Source of the DNA: Ursus arctos
Taxonomy: Eukaryota; Chordata; Mammalia; Carnivora; Ursidae
DNA: 64,000 nucleotides
NCBI RefSeq assembly: GCF_023065955.2
Contig: NW_026622897.1
Location: 3,415,001-3,479,000 of the forward strand
Direction: 5' to 3'
Shown: positions 1-11,491 of the stretch, in pieces
Numbering within the stretch: the stretch's first letter is position 1
How the letters are laid out: every line of letters begins with the position of its first letter
Translations under genes and position numbers: made by a program
Notes under the pieces: generated by a model
Seen by the model: the letters and a program-made list of their open reading frames with translations, nothing else
Databases searched by the model: none
Told to the model about the DNA's origin: nothing

Positions 1-1580
1 TATCATGTCATTTGTGAAGAGAAACAGTTTGACTTCTTCTTTGCCGATTTGGATACATACATTTTATCCCTTTTTGTTGTCTGATTGCTGTTGCAAGGAC
101 TTCTAGTACTATGTTGAATAATAATGGCAAGAGTGGGCATCCTTGTCGTGTTCCTGATCTTAAGGGAAAGGCTTTCAGCTTTTCCCCATTGAGAATGATA
201 TTCGCTGTAGGCTTTTCATAGATGGTTTTTATGAAATTGAGGAATGTACCCCCTATCCCTACACTCTGAAGGGTTTTAATCAGGAAAGGATGCTGTATTT
301 TGTCAAATGCTTTTTCTGCATCCATTGAGAGGATCATATGGTTCTTGACTCTTTTCTTGTTGATGTGATCCATAACACTGATTGATTTGCGAATGTTGAA
401 CCACCCTTGCATCCCAGGGATGAATCCCACTTGGTCATGATGGATAATCCTTTTAATGTACTGTTGGATCCTATTAGCTAGGATCTTGTTGAGAATTTTG
501 GCGTCCATATTCATCAGGGATATCGGTCTGCGATTCTCCTTTTTGATGGGGTCTTTGCCTGGTTTGGGGATCAAGGTAATACTGGCCTCATAGAATGAGT
601 TTGGTAGTTTTCCTTCTGTTTCTATTTTTTTGAAACAGCTTCAGGAGAATAGGTATTATTTTTTCTTTGAATGTTTGGTAGAATTCCCCAGGGAATCCGT
701 CAGACCCTGGACTCTTGTTTTGGGGGAGGTTTTTGATCACTGCTTCAATCTCTTCATAATTAATTGGTCTGTTTTAATAATCAGGTTCTTCCTGTTTCAG
801 TCTTGGTAGTTTATAGGTTTCCAGGAAGGCATCCATTTTATCCAGGTTGTTTAATTTATTGGTATAAAGCTGTTGATAAAAATTTCTTATGATCCTTCCT
901 ATTTCATTGGTGTTAGTTGTGATCTCTCCCCTTTCATTCATAATTTTATTAATTTGGGTCCTTTCCTATTCTTTTGAATAAGTCTGGCCAGTGGCTCATC
1001 GATCTTATTTATTCTTTCAAAGAACCAGCTTCTAGTTCTGTTGATCTGCTCTACTGTGCTCCTGGTCCACAATAGCTAAATTGTGGAAGGAGCCAAGATG
1101 CCCTTCAACAGACGAATGGATGAAGAAGATGTGGTCCATATATACAATGGAATATTACTCAGCCATCAGAAAGAACGATTACCCAACATTTGCAGCAACA
1201 CGGACGGGACTGGAGGAGATTATGCTAAGTGAAATAAGTCAAGCAGAGAAAGACAATTATCATATGGCTTCACTCATTTATGGAACATAAGAAATAGCAG
1301 GAAGATCGGTAGGAGAAGGAAGGGAAGAATGAAGGGGGGGTAAACAAAAGGAGAATGAACCACGAGAGACTATGGACTCTGGGAAACAAAGTGAGGGCCT
1401 CAGAGGGAAGGGGGCTGGGGGACTGAGATAGGCCGGTGATGGGTATTAAGGAGGGCACGTATTGCATGGAGCACTGGGTGCTATACGCAAATAATGAATC
1501 ATGGAACACTATATCAAAAACTAAAGATATACTGTATGGTGTCTAACATAACATAATAAAAAATTATTATAAAATAAAAA
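1..1580. mobile_element. Carnivore L1 copy, 5'-inverted
   Basis: Bases 1 to about 1064 read on the minus strand as L1 ORF2 reverse transcriptase: 8-574 minus gives motifs such as [30 protein letters not shown] and [13 protein letters not shown]. From about 1065 the strand flips: plus-strand ORF2 C-terminus at 1081-1290 (MEYYSAIRKN..., EEIMLSEISQAEKDNYHMAS), then the carnivore L1 3' UTR ending in an A-rich tail at about 1580. An inverted 5' piece joined to a sense 3' piece is the product of twin priming. The RT active-site region at the left edge is frameshifted, so the copy is dead. The far end lies outside the window. Confidence 0.88.
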
Positions 1581-2010
1581 GAGAACTCTCATCACGAGTT
1601 GCAGGCTAGGTGAGGAAACGTGACAGTGATTAATTCTGTTTCTATTGAAATCACTTATCTTCCCAGTACACTCGTAACGGGGCTCAAGAAATAAAGCCCA
1701 CGCTGTCCCTCTCATCTGAAAGCTCTTTATTTAGATGGTTTCAAAATTATTGACCTATTTCTGGCAATTTCTAAAATTCACGTTAAGGTTTTGATCATTA
1801 GAATAAATTAAACTTTGATAAGAATCATATTACAAAGCTCAATAAAAGGTGAAGATTAAAAAAAAAAAACCAAGTATTTAACACTGGCATTATTTTCTAA
1901 TAAAGCTGAAATCACCTAATCAAATAATTATGGTTTTCTTTTTGTGAGTTAAACTGTTTTCAGTTTTAAATTGAGACCTAGAATTTCCATTTCTACAAAG
2001 TAAGCAGTTA
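1581..2010. other. Intron sequence, no feature recognised
   Basis: AT-rich sequence with an A-run at about 1859-1869. No known repeat or gene recognised. Confidence 0.5.
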
Positions 2011-2640
2011 GGTGAGCCTGCATGATGGGGTGGCACATGTGCTGACCCGAGACCAGAGGCCTCTTTTATTCTGTGTTAAGTCATGGGGTTCCTTCTGCTG
2101 TGGAGTTTACAGACCCACCTGCTACTTTGCAGTTGCAGGTCTCATACTCCCCGGGCTCCCAGGTCAGCATTTGCCTGTGCACTTCTGGTTTGGATTCTGG
2201 TCCTGCAGAATGATCTAAGGAAGATTGGCCAAACAGAAGCAGAAGCACTTACACTCATCTGACCATGAAGCTGTGTCCAGTCTGCCTGAAGCCGGAGTGC
2301 TGCAGAAAATACCTGAGGACAGGACAGTGGCTGCCGGCAGACCCCCGAGACCTGACCCCTCCATGAAACTGACATTTGGGCTCTACTCAGCTTGCTTCTT
2401 GGAGACCTGCTCTGGTTCTTGGTCCCCAGCTCTATCTCGTCTGCTTCCTTGGGGTCTCGGGTACCCCTGCACCCATCACACACACAGGTCCTTCCTCCTG
2501 TCCGATCCGTGTGCAGGCCTCCTCTGGCCTCCTCTCCCCTGGCTCCTTCCCTTCCTTTCTGATGTTTGGAAGACAGATATATGGCAGATTCTACTCTACA
2601 AAATAGGAGACGGTATTTTCGTTGAACTTTCACAGAAGTG
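2011..2640. other. GC-rich patch of unknown origin
   Basis: About 630 bp clearly richer in G+C than the AT-rich DNA on both sides, with chance ORFs of 60-160 codons on both strands (2225-2656 plus; 2142-2633 minus). None resembles a protein I recognise. The sharp edges suggest an inserted element, perhaps an old LTR or other retroposed segment, but no tail or flanking duplication was found. Confidence 0.35.
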
Positions 2641-4320
2641 TATCTGGAGCTCTTGAATTATATCTACTACTTCTGCCTGTAAGTCAGAATTCTAGAACAT
2701 TTTAACAAAAATAGCATTTTATGTGAATCCAGCGTATCTTATCGCATACTGCTGACCGACAGTTGTGAGCAAATAGAATTTCTTAGGGGTCTTCTGTAAT
2801 ATGTGTAACGGTTTTTATAATTACCGTAATTATTGTCTTCTAGAGAAATGTTTCTGCAGTATATTTTAACGAGATTATAATTATCATAATCATCCTATGG
2901 AAAAGTTTCTTAAGTATAGCTTTAAACATACTCAACTTTTCCTAAGTTATTTTATTAATATTATATTCTTAAAAAATTATATTAATAAGCTAAAGGAACA
3001 TAAACCTGGTCCTACTTTATCTAAACTTCTTACAAAAGCTGAATTAGTTAAGTCTGCAATTAAGTAGGCCTTGTAAGATTGTTCTTATTGCCAAAACAAA
3101 AATTATATGTTTTAAAACAATTTAATTAATAGTTGACAAGTTGTTATATTTAGATAGTATTATATTTCAAACAGTTTTTATTTACTCTGAATAGTAGATT
3201 AAAGTTCTTGAGTACTTTTATTTATTTTTAAGTCAATACATTTTTGTTTTAATAAATTGAACTGAAGTTTTCTGCCATTATAGACTCTTGGACACAAGCC
3301 TTTCTCATTGATACTATTTAAAATCTTTAATAACCAAATTAACTACCCACAACAAAGTCGGTCATATAACTGGCATTAAACTGTAAATACTCTTTCTCTA
3401 ATCAATGCTCCCAAAGTACATCATTTCTGTTTAAAATTTCAAGACTGTCCCTCAAAACTGACAGCATAACTCGTGGGAAGCTTAATAAGTATAATATGAT
3501 AGGGGAACATGAAATGGTTTGTTTTGACAGAAATCTCCAAATATACCTACAGCATGTGTGCATAGCATTTTAGGATGCCCTCTTAACATAGCATGATGCA
3601 TTCGGATGCACTGTGTAATACTGGTGATAAAGGACCGTGTCCCCATACAGCTATGGGGTTTGAACAGTGCAATTTCTTTGCTATCTTGCAGCAGTCACCA
3701 AAATCGCTTCAGGGGGGCTCTCAATTTCCGCATATCTTCTGTAAGTTTAACTTTTGATATCAAAAAGTACAAACATCTCACAGACTCAAAATATGCTGAA
3801 AAATGTGCATTTGTTATAAAGCTGGTCTTATAAAGAAATTGGAATCAGAAATCCTCCGTTTCAGTGTGCGTGTGGTTTCATCTGTTATTAACCAAAAGGT
3901 TTGACCTTTCCTTACATTTTGGGCTTTTTCATAATCAACCATCCTAAATCCTCAAAAAAATATACCACTGCCCTCCATGACTTATGGAAAACTCTAAAAG
4001 CAAGCAAGGAGTCAGACTGTGTAGGCTGCTTATTTATTAAAAAACCCTACAAATTTGAATTTCATTTTGGGCTTCTTTAGCCTTCCAGGTTATTCCACGG
4101 CAAATCCAGATTTAGCATTCCACCTCTGTGTTTTAATGGATTCTTTTCAACCCTCCTTTCTTAACAGCATGGTTTCTCATTGGTAAAGTCAAAGAAGTGA
4201 GCATTCAGATACGTGAACTAAAAAAGGGGTGAAGAATGGGTATTCCCAAGAAAAGTCCTTAACTCTTTTAGATTTCACTCTTGTCTCTACATACAAAACC
4301 TTAACCCCAACACCTCTTCT
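2641..4320. other. AT-rich intron sequence, no feature recognised
   Basis: Long AT-rich unique-looking stretch. The 75-codon ORF at 3606-3833 has no recognisable similarity. Confidence 0.5.
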
Positions 4321-4326
4321 TTCATA

Positions 4327-4395
4327 TATATATATATCATGTATATGTGTGTGTCTATATATATATATATCATATATATATACCATATATATATA

Positions 4396-4435
<40 letters not shown>
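4327..4435. repeat. Compound (AT)n / (AC)n microsatellite
   Basis: Alternating TA blocks with short interruptions, then an uninterrupted (AC)n run from about 4399 to 4433. The right edge runs straight into L1 ORF2 sequence (catctttatccagtcat), at the point where L1 normally has a gtggtatatatatacaatgg stretch. Confidence 0.9.
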
Positions 4436-4438
<3 letters not shown>

Positions 4439-5475
4439 TGCATCTTTATCCAGTCATCTACCAGCGGACACTTGGGCTGCTGCCATATCTTGACTGTTGT
4501 AAACAATGCTGCAATAAACATAGGAGAGCATATGTCTTTTCAAATTAGTGTTTAATTTTCTTTGGGTAAATACCCAGTAGTGAAATTACTGGATCACATG
4601 GTAATTCTATTTTTAATTTTTGTGGAACCTCCATACTGTTTTCCATAGTGGCTGCACCAGTTTGAGTTCCAACCAACAGGGCAAGAGGGTTCCTTTTTCT
4701 CCACATCCTCGCCAACATTTGATATTTCTTGTGTCTTTCATTTTAGCCCTTGTGACAGGTATGAGGTGATATTGCACTGTAGCTTTGATTTGCATTTCCC
4801 TGATTACTAGTAATGTTGAGAATCTTTTAATGTGTTTGTTGGCCTTCTGGATGTCTTCTTGGAAAAAAATGTCTCTTCAGATCCTCTTCCCATTTTTAAT
4901 TGGATTATTTGTTTTTCTGGTGTTGACTTATGTAAGTTCTTCATATATTTTGGATGTTAACTCTGTATCAGCTATATCACTGTAAATATCTTCTCCCATT
5001 CAGTAGGTTGCATTTTTGTTTTGTTGATGGTTTCCTTCACTGTGCAAGAACTTTTTATTTTGGTATCATCCTAATAGTTTATTATTGCTTTGGTTTTCCT
5101 TGCCTCAGGAAAATGTTTCTAGAAAAATGTTTCTATGGCCGATGTCAAAGAGATTGTTGCCTATGTTTTCCTCTAGTAGTTTAAGGTTTCCGGTCTTACA
5201 TTAAGGTCTTTAATCTATTTTGAGTTTATTTTTGTGTAAGAAAGTGCTCCAGTTTCATTCTTCCACATGTTGCTGTCCAGTTTTCCCAACGTCATTTGTT
5301 GAACAGACTCTCTTTTCCCCATCGTGTATTCTTGCCTCTCTGTCATAGATAAATTGACTATGTAATTGTAGCTTTAGTTCTAGGATCTCTGTTCTGTTCT
5401 GTTAATCTGTGTATCTGCTTTTGGCTAGTACCATACTGTTTTGATTAGTATAGCTTTGCAGTATATTTTAATGAT
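4436..5475 (-). mobile_element. L1 fragment (ORF2 C-terminal half), antisense
   Basis: Minus-strand L1: cccagtagtgaaattactggatc, ccatactgttttccatagtggctgcacc and cacatcctcgccaacattt are standard landmarks of the L1 ORF2 3' region. It is truncated at about 5475 on its 5' side and joined to the microsatellite on its 3' side. No intact ORF. Confidence 0.88.
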
Positions 5476-5942
5476 CAATAATTCTTATTGTGCATCTTTT
5501 CCTAGAAGAATGTGGTGCTGGGGAAAAGAGTACCAAACTGTTGGATAATCCTTAACTGCCTTCTTAAAAGATTTATTTATTTTAATGGGAGCTCAATAGG
5601 CATGTCCTTATTTTGTTCTTTTTCTTCCTTCACTCTGTTCTGCAAGAGCTAAGCTAATAGGAGATCACATCCTCTGGGGATGGTGGACTTCCTCCTCAGC
5701 TTTGCCCTGTCCAGATTCCCCCAAAGACAATGACAGTGTTCTCAAAGACATGAAAAGGGATTTTTTTAGATCCTTCTATGTCAGCAGCCAGCTTTTCCCA
5801 TGAATAACTCTTTACCTTGGGCAAGTCCTGTAAGCAGTCTGACTCAGCCGTTGTCCACATCAGAAGTTTGATTAAATTGCTCTGTGATTCCTCTCAGCTG
5901 TGAAATGCTCTGATTCAACACAGATTAGAATTGGAAGTAACA

Positions 5943-6144
5943 GGGCACCTGGGTGGCTCATTCAGTTAAGTGTCTGCCTTTGGCTCAGGTCATGATCTCA
6001 GGGTCCTGGAATCGAGCCCCATGTCCAGCTCTGTCCTCAGCAAGGAGTCTGTTTCTCCCTCTCCCTCTGCCTCTCCCCCTGCTCATGTTCTCCCTTTCTC
6101 TTTCTCTGTCAAATAAATAAATACAATCTTAAAAAAAAAAAAAA
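5943..6144 (+). mobile_element. CanSINE (tRNA-Lys-derived SINE)
   Basis: Head gggcacctgggtggctca, A-box-like tggctcattcagtta, B-box-like ggaatcgagcccc, CT-rich segment, (AAATA)n, aatctt and a run of about 15 A. Flanked by a 12-bp target-site duplication agaattggaagt (5927-5938 and 6145-6156). Confidence 0.95.
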
Positions 6145-6156
6145 AGAATTGGAAGT

Positions 6157-7815
6157 GAAATTTGTGTGCCTGATAGGGTCACTTGATCTTTAAATCTACT
6201 AGTTTATGTTGTTTTATAAAAAATACTATTATGTTTATTTGTTAACACTTTTAAATTGGTTTGGAAAATATAAAAATATGCAGTAAACAAGAAAATTCAA
6301 TACATAATTTATCAGACCCTATGATTGAATACTCTCATATGTCTAAAATTTAATTTGGCTTTTTAGGAATAGAATCCATTGAACCCATTCTGTTAACCTA
6401 AATGTATTATGCTTTTCAGTGTCTTCTGAAACCTAGAAAGTGTGAGTTGATTTCCATTGGAATTCCAATGCAATTCCAATAACCATGGTCCCAACATCCT
6501 GCAAACACTGGAGATCCAGAATTCTTTGATCTCAAACACTAGATTCTAGTTCCTGACCCTCATTTCTACACAGCTCATAGAATTTCTCATATTATCCCAA
6601 TTTTCCAAGATTAAAAAAAATGGAAGTGTTGATAGGATCATTGTTATTCCTCAGAGACATGGATTAATTAACATCTGGCCAGATAAGAAGGAGAAAAGCA
6701 AAGAGGAAGACTCAGGACTGCCTGGACAAATAGGACCTCTTCACAGATCATCCTTCTGGACTTGTACCTGACTTCTCCCACTGGCGTTTTTTCTGTCTAT
6801 GTTTTTTGTTAGTTCTCAGTTACAACACAGGAAGAGGAGGGAGATTAGGCACTGTGTGTGGGCAGTGCCTTCTTTATCTCTGTTTTCCCCCAGGGCCCTC
6901 CCTGGGAGCTGGCCCTACATCTTGGCTTGCCTGCTCAGTTCTGGTTTACACCTGATAGCCTAGCGTAATTTTAACAGTGCCCCCCTTTTATTGTCGAAAA
7001 GTGTTTGAGTTTGTATGATTAGTTGTGCAGTCACTCTAATAATAAGCAATCAAAGTTAAATATTGTTGAGCTAGAAAATTAATGAGATGTATATAACCCC
7101 CCTTCCAATTCTTATAAAGTGACCAATCCAGTGTGAATAAGTTGGAGATATAGGTCACCTTCAGCCGTGCTTGAAAAGATTTCAGATTATGCCATGGATA
7201 AATAGTCTATTATTAAGCATGCCAAATGGTTTTTTTTTTATTCTTCTCTTCTGACCTCATCATATTCCAAGAGCCTCTTCAAATGGAATATTAAGACCCA
7301 GTAAATTATGAATTCTAGCGAGAGCTATGTTTTACAACTGTGTATCCCAGACCCTAAATGCCCTTGAAGGGAATAAAATGAAAATTAATGAATTGCAGAG
7401 CAATTGTAAAGCAGGACCTTTTGCATTAAGAACAAACTATTCAGTAACAACTTTTAATAAGGTTTTCATCTACTGCATAATGTAGTCTTTGTAACTTCTA
7501 GAATTTACAGTACTGGGAAAATGCATTAAGAATATAAATATTTCTCCAAAGATCCTAAAAGTTAAACTACTCTGTGACCTGTTTTCCTGTATCTAGCATT
7601 CTTTAAAAATAATATTCACTCTAGTGCTATCCAGAGATTACTACTGTTACTATTACCGGTGCTACTAAGAAGCTATTATTGCTGCTGCTGATCCTGCCTC
7701 TAGTACTATTACCACTCTACACACACGTGCACACATGCACACACACATTATTCCTAGCATCTATATAAAGAAGGCTGTGTACATCTCTACAGTTTACAGA
7801 AGGCCATCAGCAGGG
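6157..7815. other. Intron sequence, mostly unrecognised
   Basis: Between a SINE and a MIR. It has a moderately GC-rich part at about 6830-6960, and CA-rich microsatellite sequence at about 7719-7746. No gene or repeat family identified with confidence. Confidence 0.45.
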
Positions 7816-7919
7816 CACAGTACGGTGCAGCGGTTAAAAGCATAGACGAGATGGTGAAGTAGGATCGCCATGTGTTCGCATGCCGTGTCAGGCTCTGCTC
7901 GCTAGCTGTGTGACCTTGC
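7816..7919 (+). mobile_element. MIR SINE, left part
   Basis: Matches the MIR 5' and core region: cacagtacggtgcagcggtt ... gctctgctcgctagctgtgtgaccttg. The element resumes at about 8434 after an insertion. Confidence 0.8.
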
Positions 7920-8433
7920 TCCGTGGCTGGTGATCTATTGCTGTGTAAAAATGCACCCCCAAATCTAACAGCATTTTACATCACCTGCCATGGTTCTAGA
8001 AATGGCTGAGCTCAGCTAGGTAGGTGATTCTCGCTCGGGGTCTCCCATGTAGTTGCAGTTAGATGGTCTTTGGGGCGGGAGTGGTCTCCGAGACTGTCTC
8101 GTTCACGTGTCCAGTGGATGACTGTAGCTGTCAGCTGAAACTCCATGTGTGGTTGTCAGCTGTCACCCTCCACTTGTAGCCTCTACACTGGCTGCTTGGG
8201 CTTCCTTGCTCTCTGTAGTCAGCATCCCAAGGGGACCAGGAGGAAGCCAGTATCGACTTTCATGATCTAACCTTGGAAATCACTCAGTCACTGGCCTACT
8301 GGATCCAAGGGGAGAGAACTTTGACACCTCCCCCCCATGCCATGTGGGAGGAGGCTCAATTTCATGTCCTGTGAAGACAGGTGGGAAGGGAGATTTTAGT
8401 GCAGCTCCCTTGGACCATACTCTGCTACTAGGG
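7920..8433. mobile_element. Old interspersed repeat inserted in a MIR (family uncertain)
   Basis: About 510 bp beginning ctccgtggctggtgatctattgctgtg and containing a mammalian-repeat-like 'aaatggctgagctcagct...ggtctcccatgtagttgcagttagatg' block. It splits an otherwise continuous MIR. It resembles an ancient medium-reiteration repeat whose name I cannot fix. Confidence 0.5.
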
Positions 8434-8572
8434 TTGCTAATTCTGTTTCATCATCTGAAAAAATATGGGTGAATACCTAATACGTTTTAAAGTTGTTTTG
8501 AGAATTAAATAAGAAAAATGTATGCGAAGCCCTTAACATACGTAGTAAGCACTCAAATGTTAGCTGTAGTTT
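8434..8572 (+). mobile_element. MIR SINE, right part
   Basis: Continues the MIR consensus: ttctgtttcatcatctgaaa ... gttttgagaattaaataag ... cttaacatacgtagtaagcactcaaatgtta. With 7816-7919 it forms one MIR. Confidence 0.8.
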
Positions 8573-9449
8573 ATGCAGTTCCTTCTTAGACGGATTGCTT
8601 TCATTGTCAAAGCAAAGAAGATCATTTTCATTAACTATTCAGTGCATTTACCTGCAAAATGAACGACAAGAGGTTTCTGACAACAGTATTTGAATGTTTT
8701 GGAAATCTACATATACTGTTTCTTTTTTATGTATAATACTTCTTTGTCATTAATTCTAAAAGTTAGAAAACTTATATTTGGAATTTGGAAAATAAAGTCC
8801 ATTTTAAAATACTTGATTTTTTAATGTCCATTGTACGTAAATTGTTTTGACAGTACCTCTAGTTAATTTTGAAGAAGAGGTATTGACTAAAATAACCTGA
8901 GAAAGTATTTCCATGTGTGTTCACATCCTACCTCTTAACAAAATGGAGCTGAGATGGTTTGATTATATAATGATGGCATATATGCATAATATAATATGTA
9001 ATATACATATTTGGAAGCACACGTATGTATGTAGTTACGCACATACACGTAATGTATATATAAATATCACACACATGCACATATGTATAACTTTAAAAGA
9101 AATAGAAGGCAAAAGCATGGAAAGGAAGGAAAATATGAGTATGCAAACAAGGACCGATACAGTTATAATGATTGAACATCATATTTACCCTGAACTGCTT
9201 GGTAATCAGTGTGTGGGGGAGATGGAACTACTGTTAGTGTAATTCTTGTTACCACAAAATACTGAGTTTACAACTTCACCAGGAAGGATCATCCTGACAA
9301 CGAATCATAAAGAAAGAGTAAACATAATACATTATTCAGAGAACTGGGTAAAGTATATTTTCTCTAAAAAGGTAAAGAGGTTTACAACAGATGAAGAAAC
9401 TGTCTAGTGTTACTTATTGTAAAGATTCTCCATAAAAGTTGAGGGCTTA
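8573..9449. other. AT-rich intron sequence, no feature recognised
   Basis: Includes a loose TA/CA-rich patch at about 8965-9080. The 109-codon ORF at 8913-9242 is low complexity in part and not recognised. Confidence 0.5.
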
Positions 9450-9649
9450 GGGGTGCCTGGGTGGCTCATCCAATTAAGCATCTGCCTTCGACTCAGGTCA
9501 TGATCTCAGGGTCTTGGGATTGAGCCCTGAGCCCTGCATTGTGCTCCCTGCTCAGCGAGGAGCCTGCTTCTCCCTCTGCCCCTCTCCTTGCTCATGCACT
9601 TGCTCTCCCTCTGTTTGTCTCTCAAATAAATGAATAAAATCTTAAAAGG
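9450..9649 (+). mobile_element. CanSINE
   Basis: Head gggtgcctgggtggctcatc, body tctgccttcgactcaggtca, CT-rich part, (AAATA)n and aatcttaaaa. A diverged flanking duplication (aaagttgagg / aaaggttggagg) is possible. Confidence 0.92.
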
Positions 9650-10172
9650 AAAGGTTGGAGGCCTCCCATAACAGCATACCTTGTGAACTCAGCTCCAGAG
9701 CTGGGCTGAGCCAGTGCCGTCCAGTCACCCAGTCTGCCACAGGCTGTCGTGTAAAATGTACAGGCAACTGAAGGGGAAAATAATCACTTTTTTCTGCATC
9801 AGCATTTGATAAAAGGATGGTAGATGATTCAAGAATATGTTTAATGCGGGCCTAAAATGCTAATTTTTTTATTACTGACTGAGTCAGCATCCCTATGTTT
9901 TAAAAACCAGATGATCAGGGTAGCAGGGTAAGATATTTTATTTCGAATATTGAAAAACTTAGAGAAAAGATACTCCCGTCTCCCTGTGGAAAAGTATTTG
10001 TAGGCAAAGCTAGGATGTTTCCTGCAAAATATCTTTGTATCTGTCAGATCAAACATGTCTCTTACTTGCTGGATTGTGACTCCAGAGCTCCATATCATAT
10101 TGGAAAAATATTTGGATTTGGTAAACTTTAAAATAACAGTTTAAAATAACTTTAATAATAAAATATTAAAAT
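9650..10172. other. Intron sequence between two SINEs, no feature recognised
   Basis: No repeat family or gene recognised. The minus ORF at 9841-10098 is not recognisable. Confidence 0.5.
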
Positions 10173-10184
10173 TGACCCATTTGA

Positions 10185-10377
10185 GAGGCGCCTGGGTGGC
10201 TCAGTCAGTTAAGCATCCAACTCTTGATTTCGGTTCAGGTCATGATCTCATGGTTGTGGGATCTAGCCCCACATCGGGCTCTGTGCTTAGTGGGGAGTCT
10301 GCTTCAGATTCTGTCTCCCTCTTCCTCTCATGCTCTCTCTTTCTGTCTCTCAAATAAATAAATAAATCTTAAAAAGC
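10185..10377 (+). mobile_element. CanSINE
   Basis: Head ggcgcctgggtggctcagtc, then caactcttgatttcggttcag, CT-rich segment and (AAATA)n. Flanked by an exact 12-bp duplication tgacccatttga (10173-10184 and 10378-10389). Confidence 0.95.
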
Positions 10378-10389
10378 TGACCCATTTGA

Positions 10390-11099
10390 ACCACTGAAAA
10401 TCCTATAGATGTCCCTGTAGAATATCTGGTTATGGACCGTGTAACCGTCTGGTGTGCCTGCCCGTATGGGCAAGGTGGAAGGTGTATTCCATGTAATTTA
10501 ATGAGTAGGTATACAGGATGGAGTTTTGTAGAATTAACCAATTTAATTTTGGATAATGTCTACCCAAATAATAATTTTAATTTTGACATGTTTTTCTTTG
10601 TTTTTGTCAAATAAGCCACGCTTTGCGGCAGCAACCAGAAAAGCCTTTGTCTTTCCAGACTGTATCTGGTTCATGTCACTAACATAATGTAAAACATTTG
10701 CTTATTATTTATTAGAAAGCCTTTGTGTAAGATGTAAAAAAGAGTGCAAGATTACTAAGGTATAACCCCAGAATAAGGAGGGCCAGAGGTCCTTTTTTTG
10801 TACTCTTTGAAGTTATAAACTGTTGTGTTAGGTCTTAAACTTTGAAGCAATATGAAAATGCAGTGTATTTGGAAGTAGTGATATCTGAGGGCATAGGGTT
10901 AACATAAGCTCTTTCTGATAGAAGGAAAAAATGATAACACAGTCAACTCATGCAATTTTTGAAATTTAATATTAAGGTGAGAGATATAATAGGACAGGTA
11001 GAATAATTATGCCTATAAGTTTCTTCTACCAAACACATATTTCTTTGGATTCAAAGCTACTAATATTAGGTGCTATCCCAGTAGGAGACACATGGTGAT
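10390..11099. other. Intron sequence, no feature recognised
   Basis: AT-rich unique-looking sequence. No repeat family identified. Confidence 0.5.
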
Positions 11100-11491
11100 T
11101 GGTATGGTCTGGAGTTTGTGCCTCCTGCACTGCACCCCACCACCAAACTCGTATGTTGAAACCCTAATTCACAATGTAATAGCATTAAGAGGTGGAGCCT
11201 TTGGAAGGTGATAGGTCATGATGGTAGAGCCCTCATGATTGGGATTAGTGCCTTTTAATAAAAGAAACCCCAGAAAGCCAGCCCATCCCTACCCTCTTCC
11301 ACCGCGTGAGGTTACAGTGAGAAACAGCGTCAGTAGATAAGTTGGCCCATGCCATGAGCCAGGATCTTATCTTCCCAGTGCCATGATCTGAGACTTTCCA
11401 GCCTCTAGAACTGTGAGAGATCAGTGTTTGCTATTTATAAGCCACCTAGTTTGTGATATTTTTGTTATAGCAGCCCAGATGGTCTAAAACA
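11100..11491 (+). mobile_element. MLT1-type LTR (ERVL-MaLR), solo
   Basis: An old retroviral-like long terminal repeat. Landmarks of the MLT1A/B type are clear: cgtatgttgaaaccctaatt, gaggtggagcctttggaagg, gccctcatgattgggattag, ccagcctctagaactgtgag, and the end tttgttatagcagcccaga...aaaca. Length about 390 bp. No internal retroviral sequence adjoins it, so it is a solo LTR with no coding content. Subfamily is by memory. Confidence 0.85.

Noticed and set aside
8..574. 188-codon minus ORF with reverse transcriptase similarity
   Set aside because: It is part of a dead L1 ORF2, not a host gene; the frame breaks near the catalytic block.
10172..10357. Functional lysine tRNA gene in the SINE heads
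   Set aside because: A/B-box-like segments are present but the tRNA fold is degraded; these are SINEs with A-tails and target duplications.
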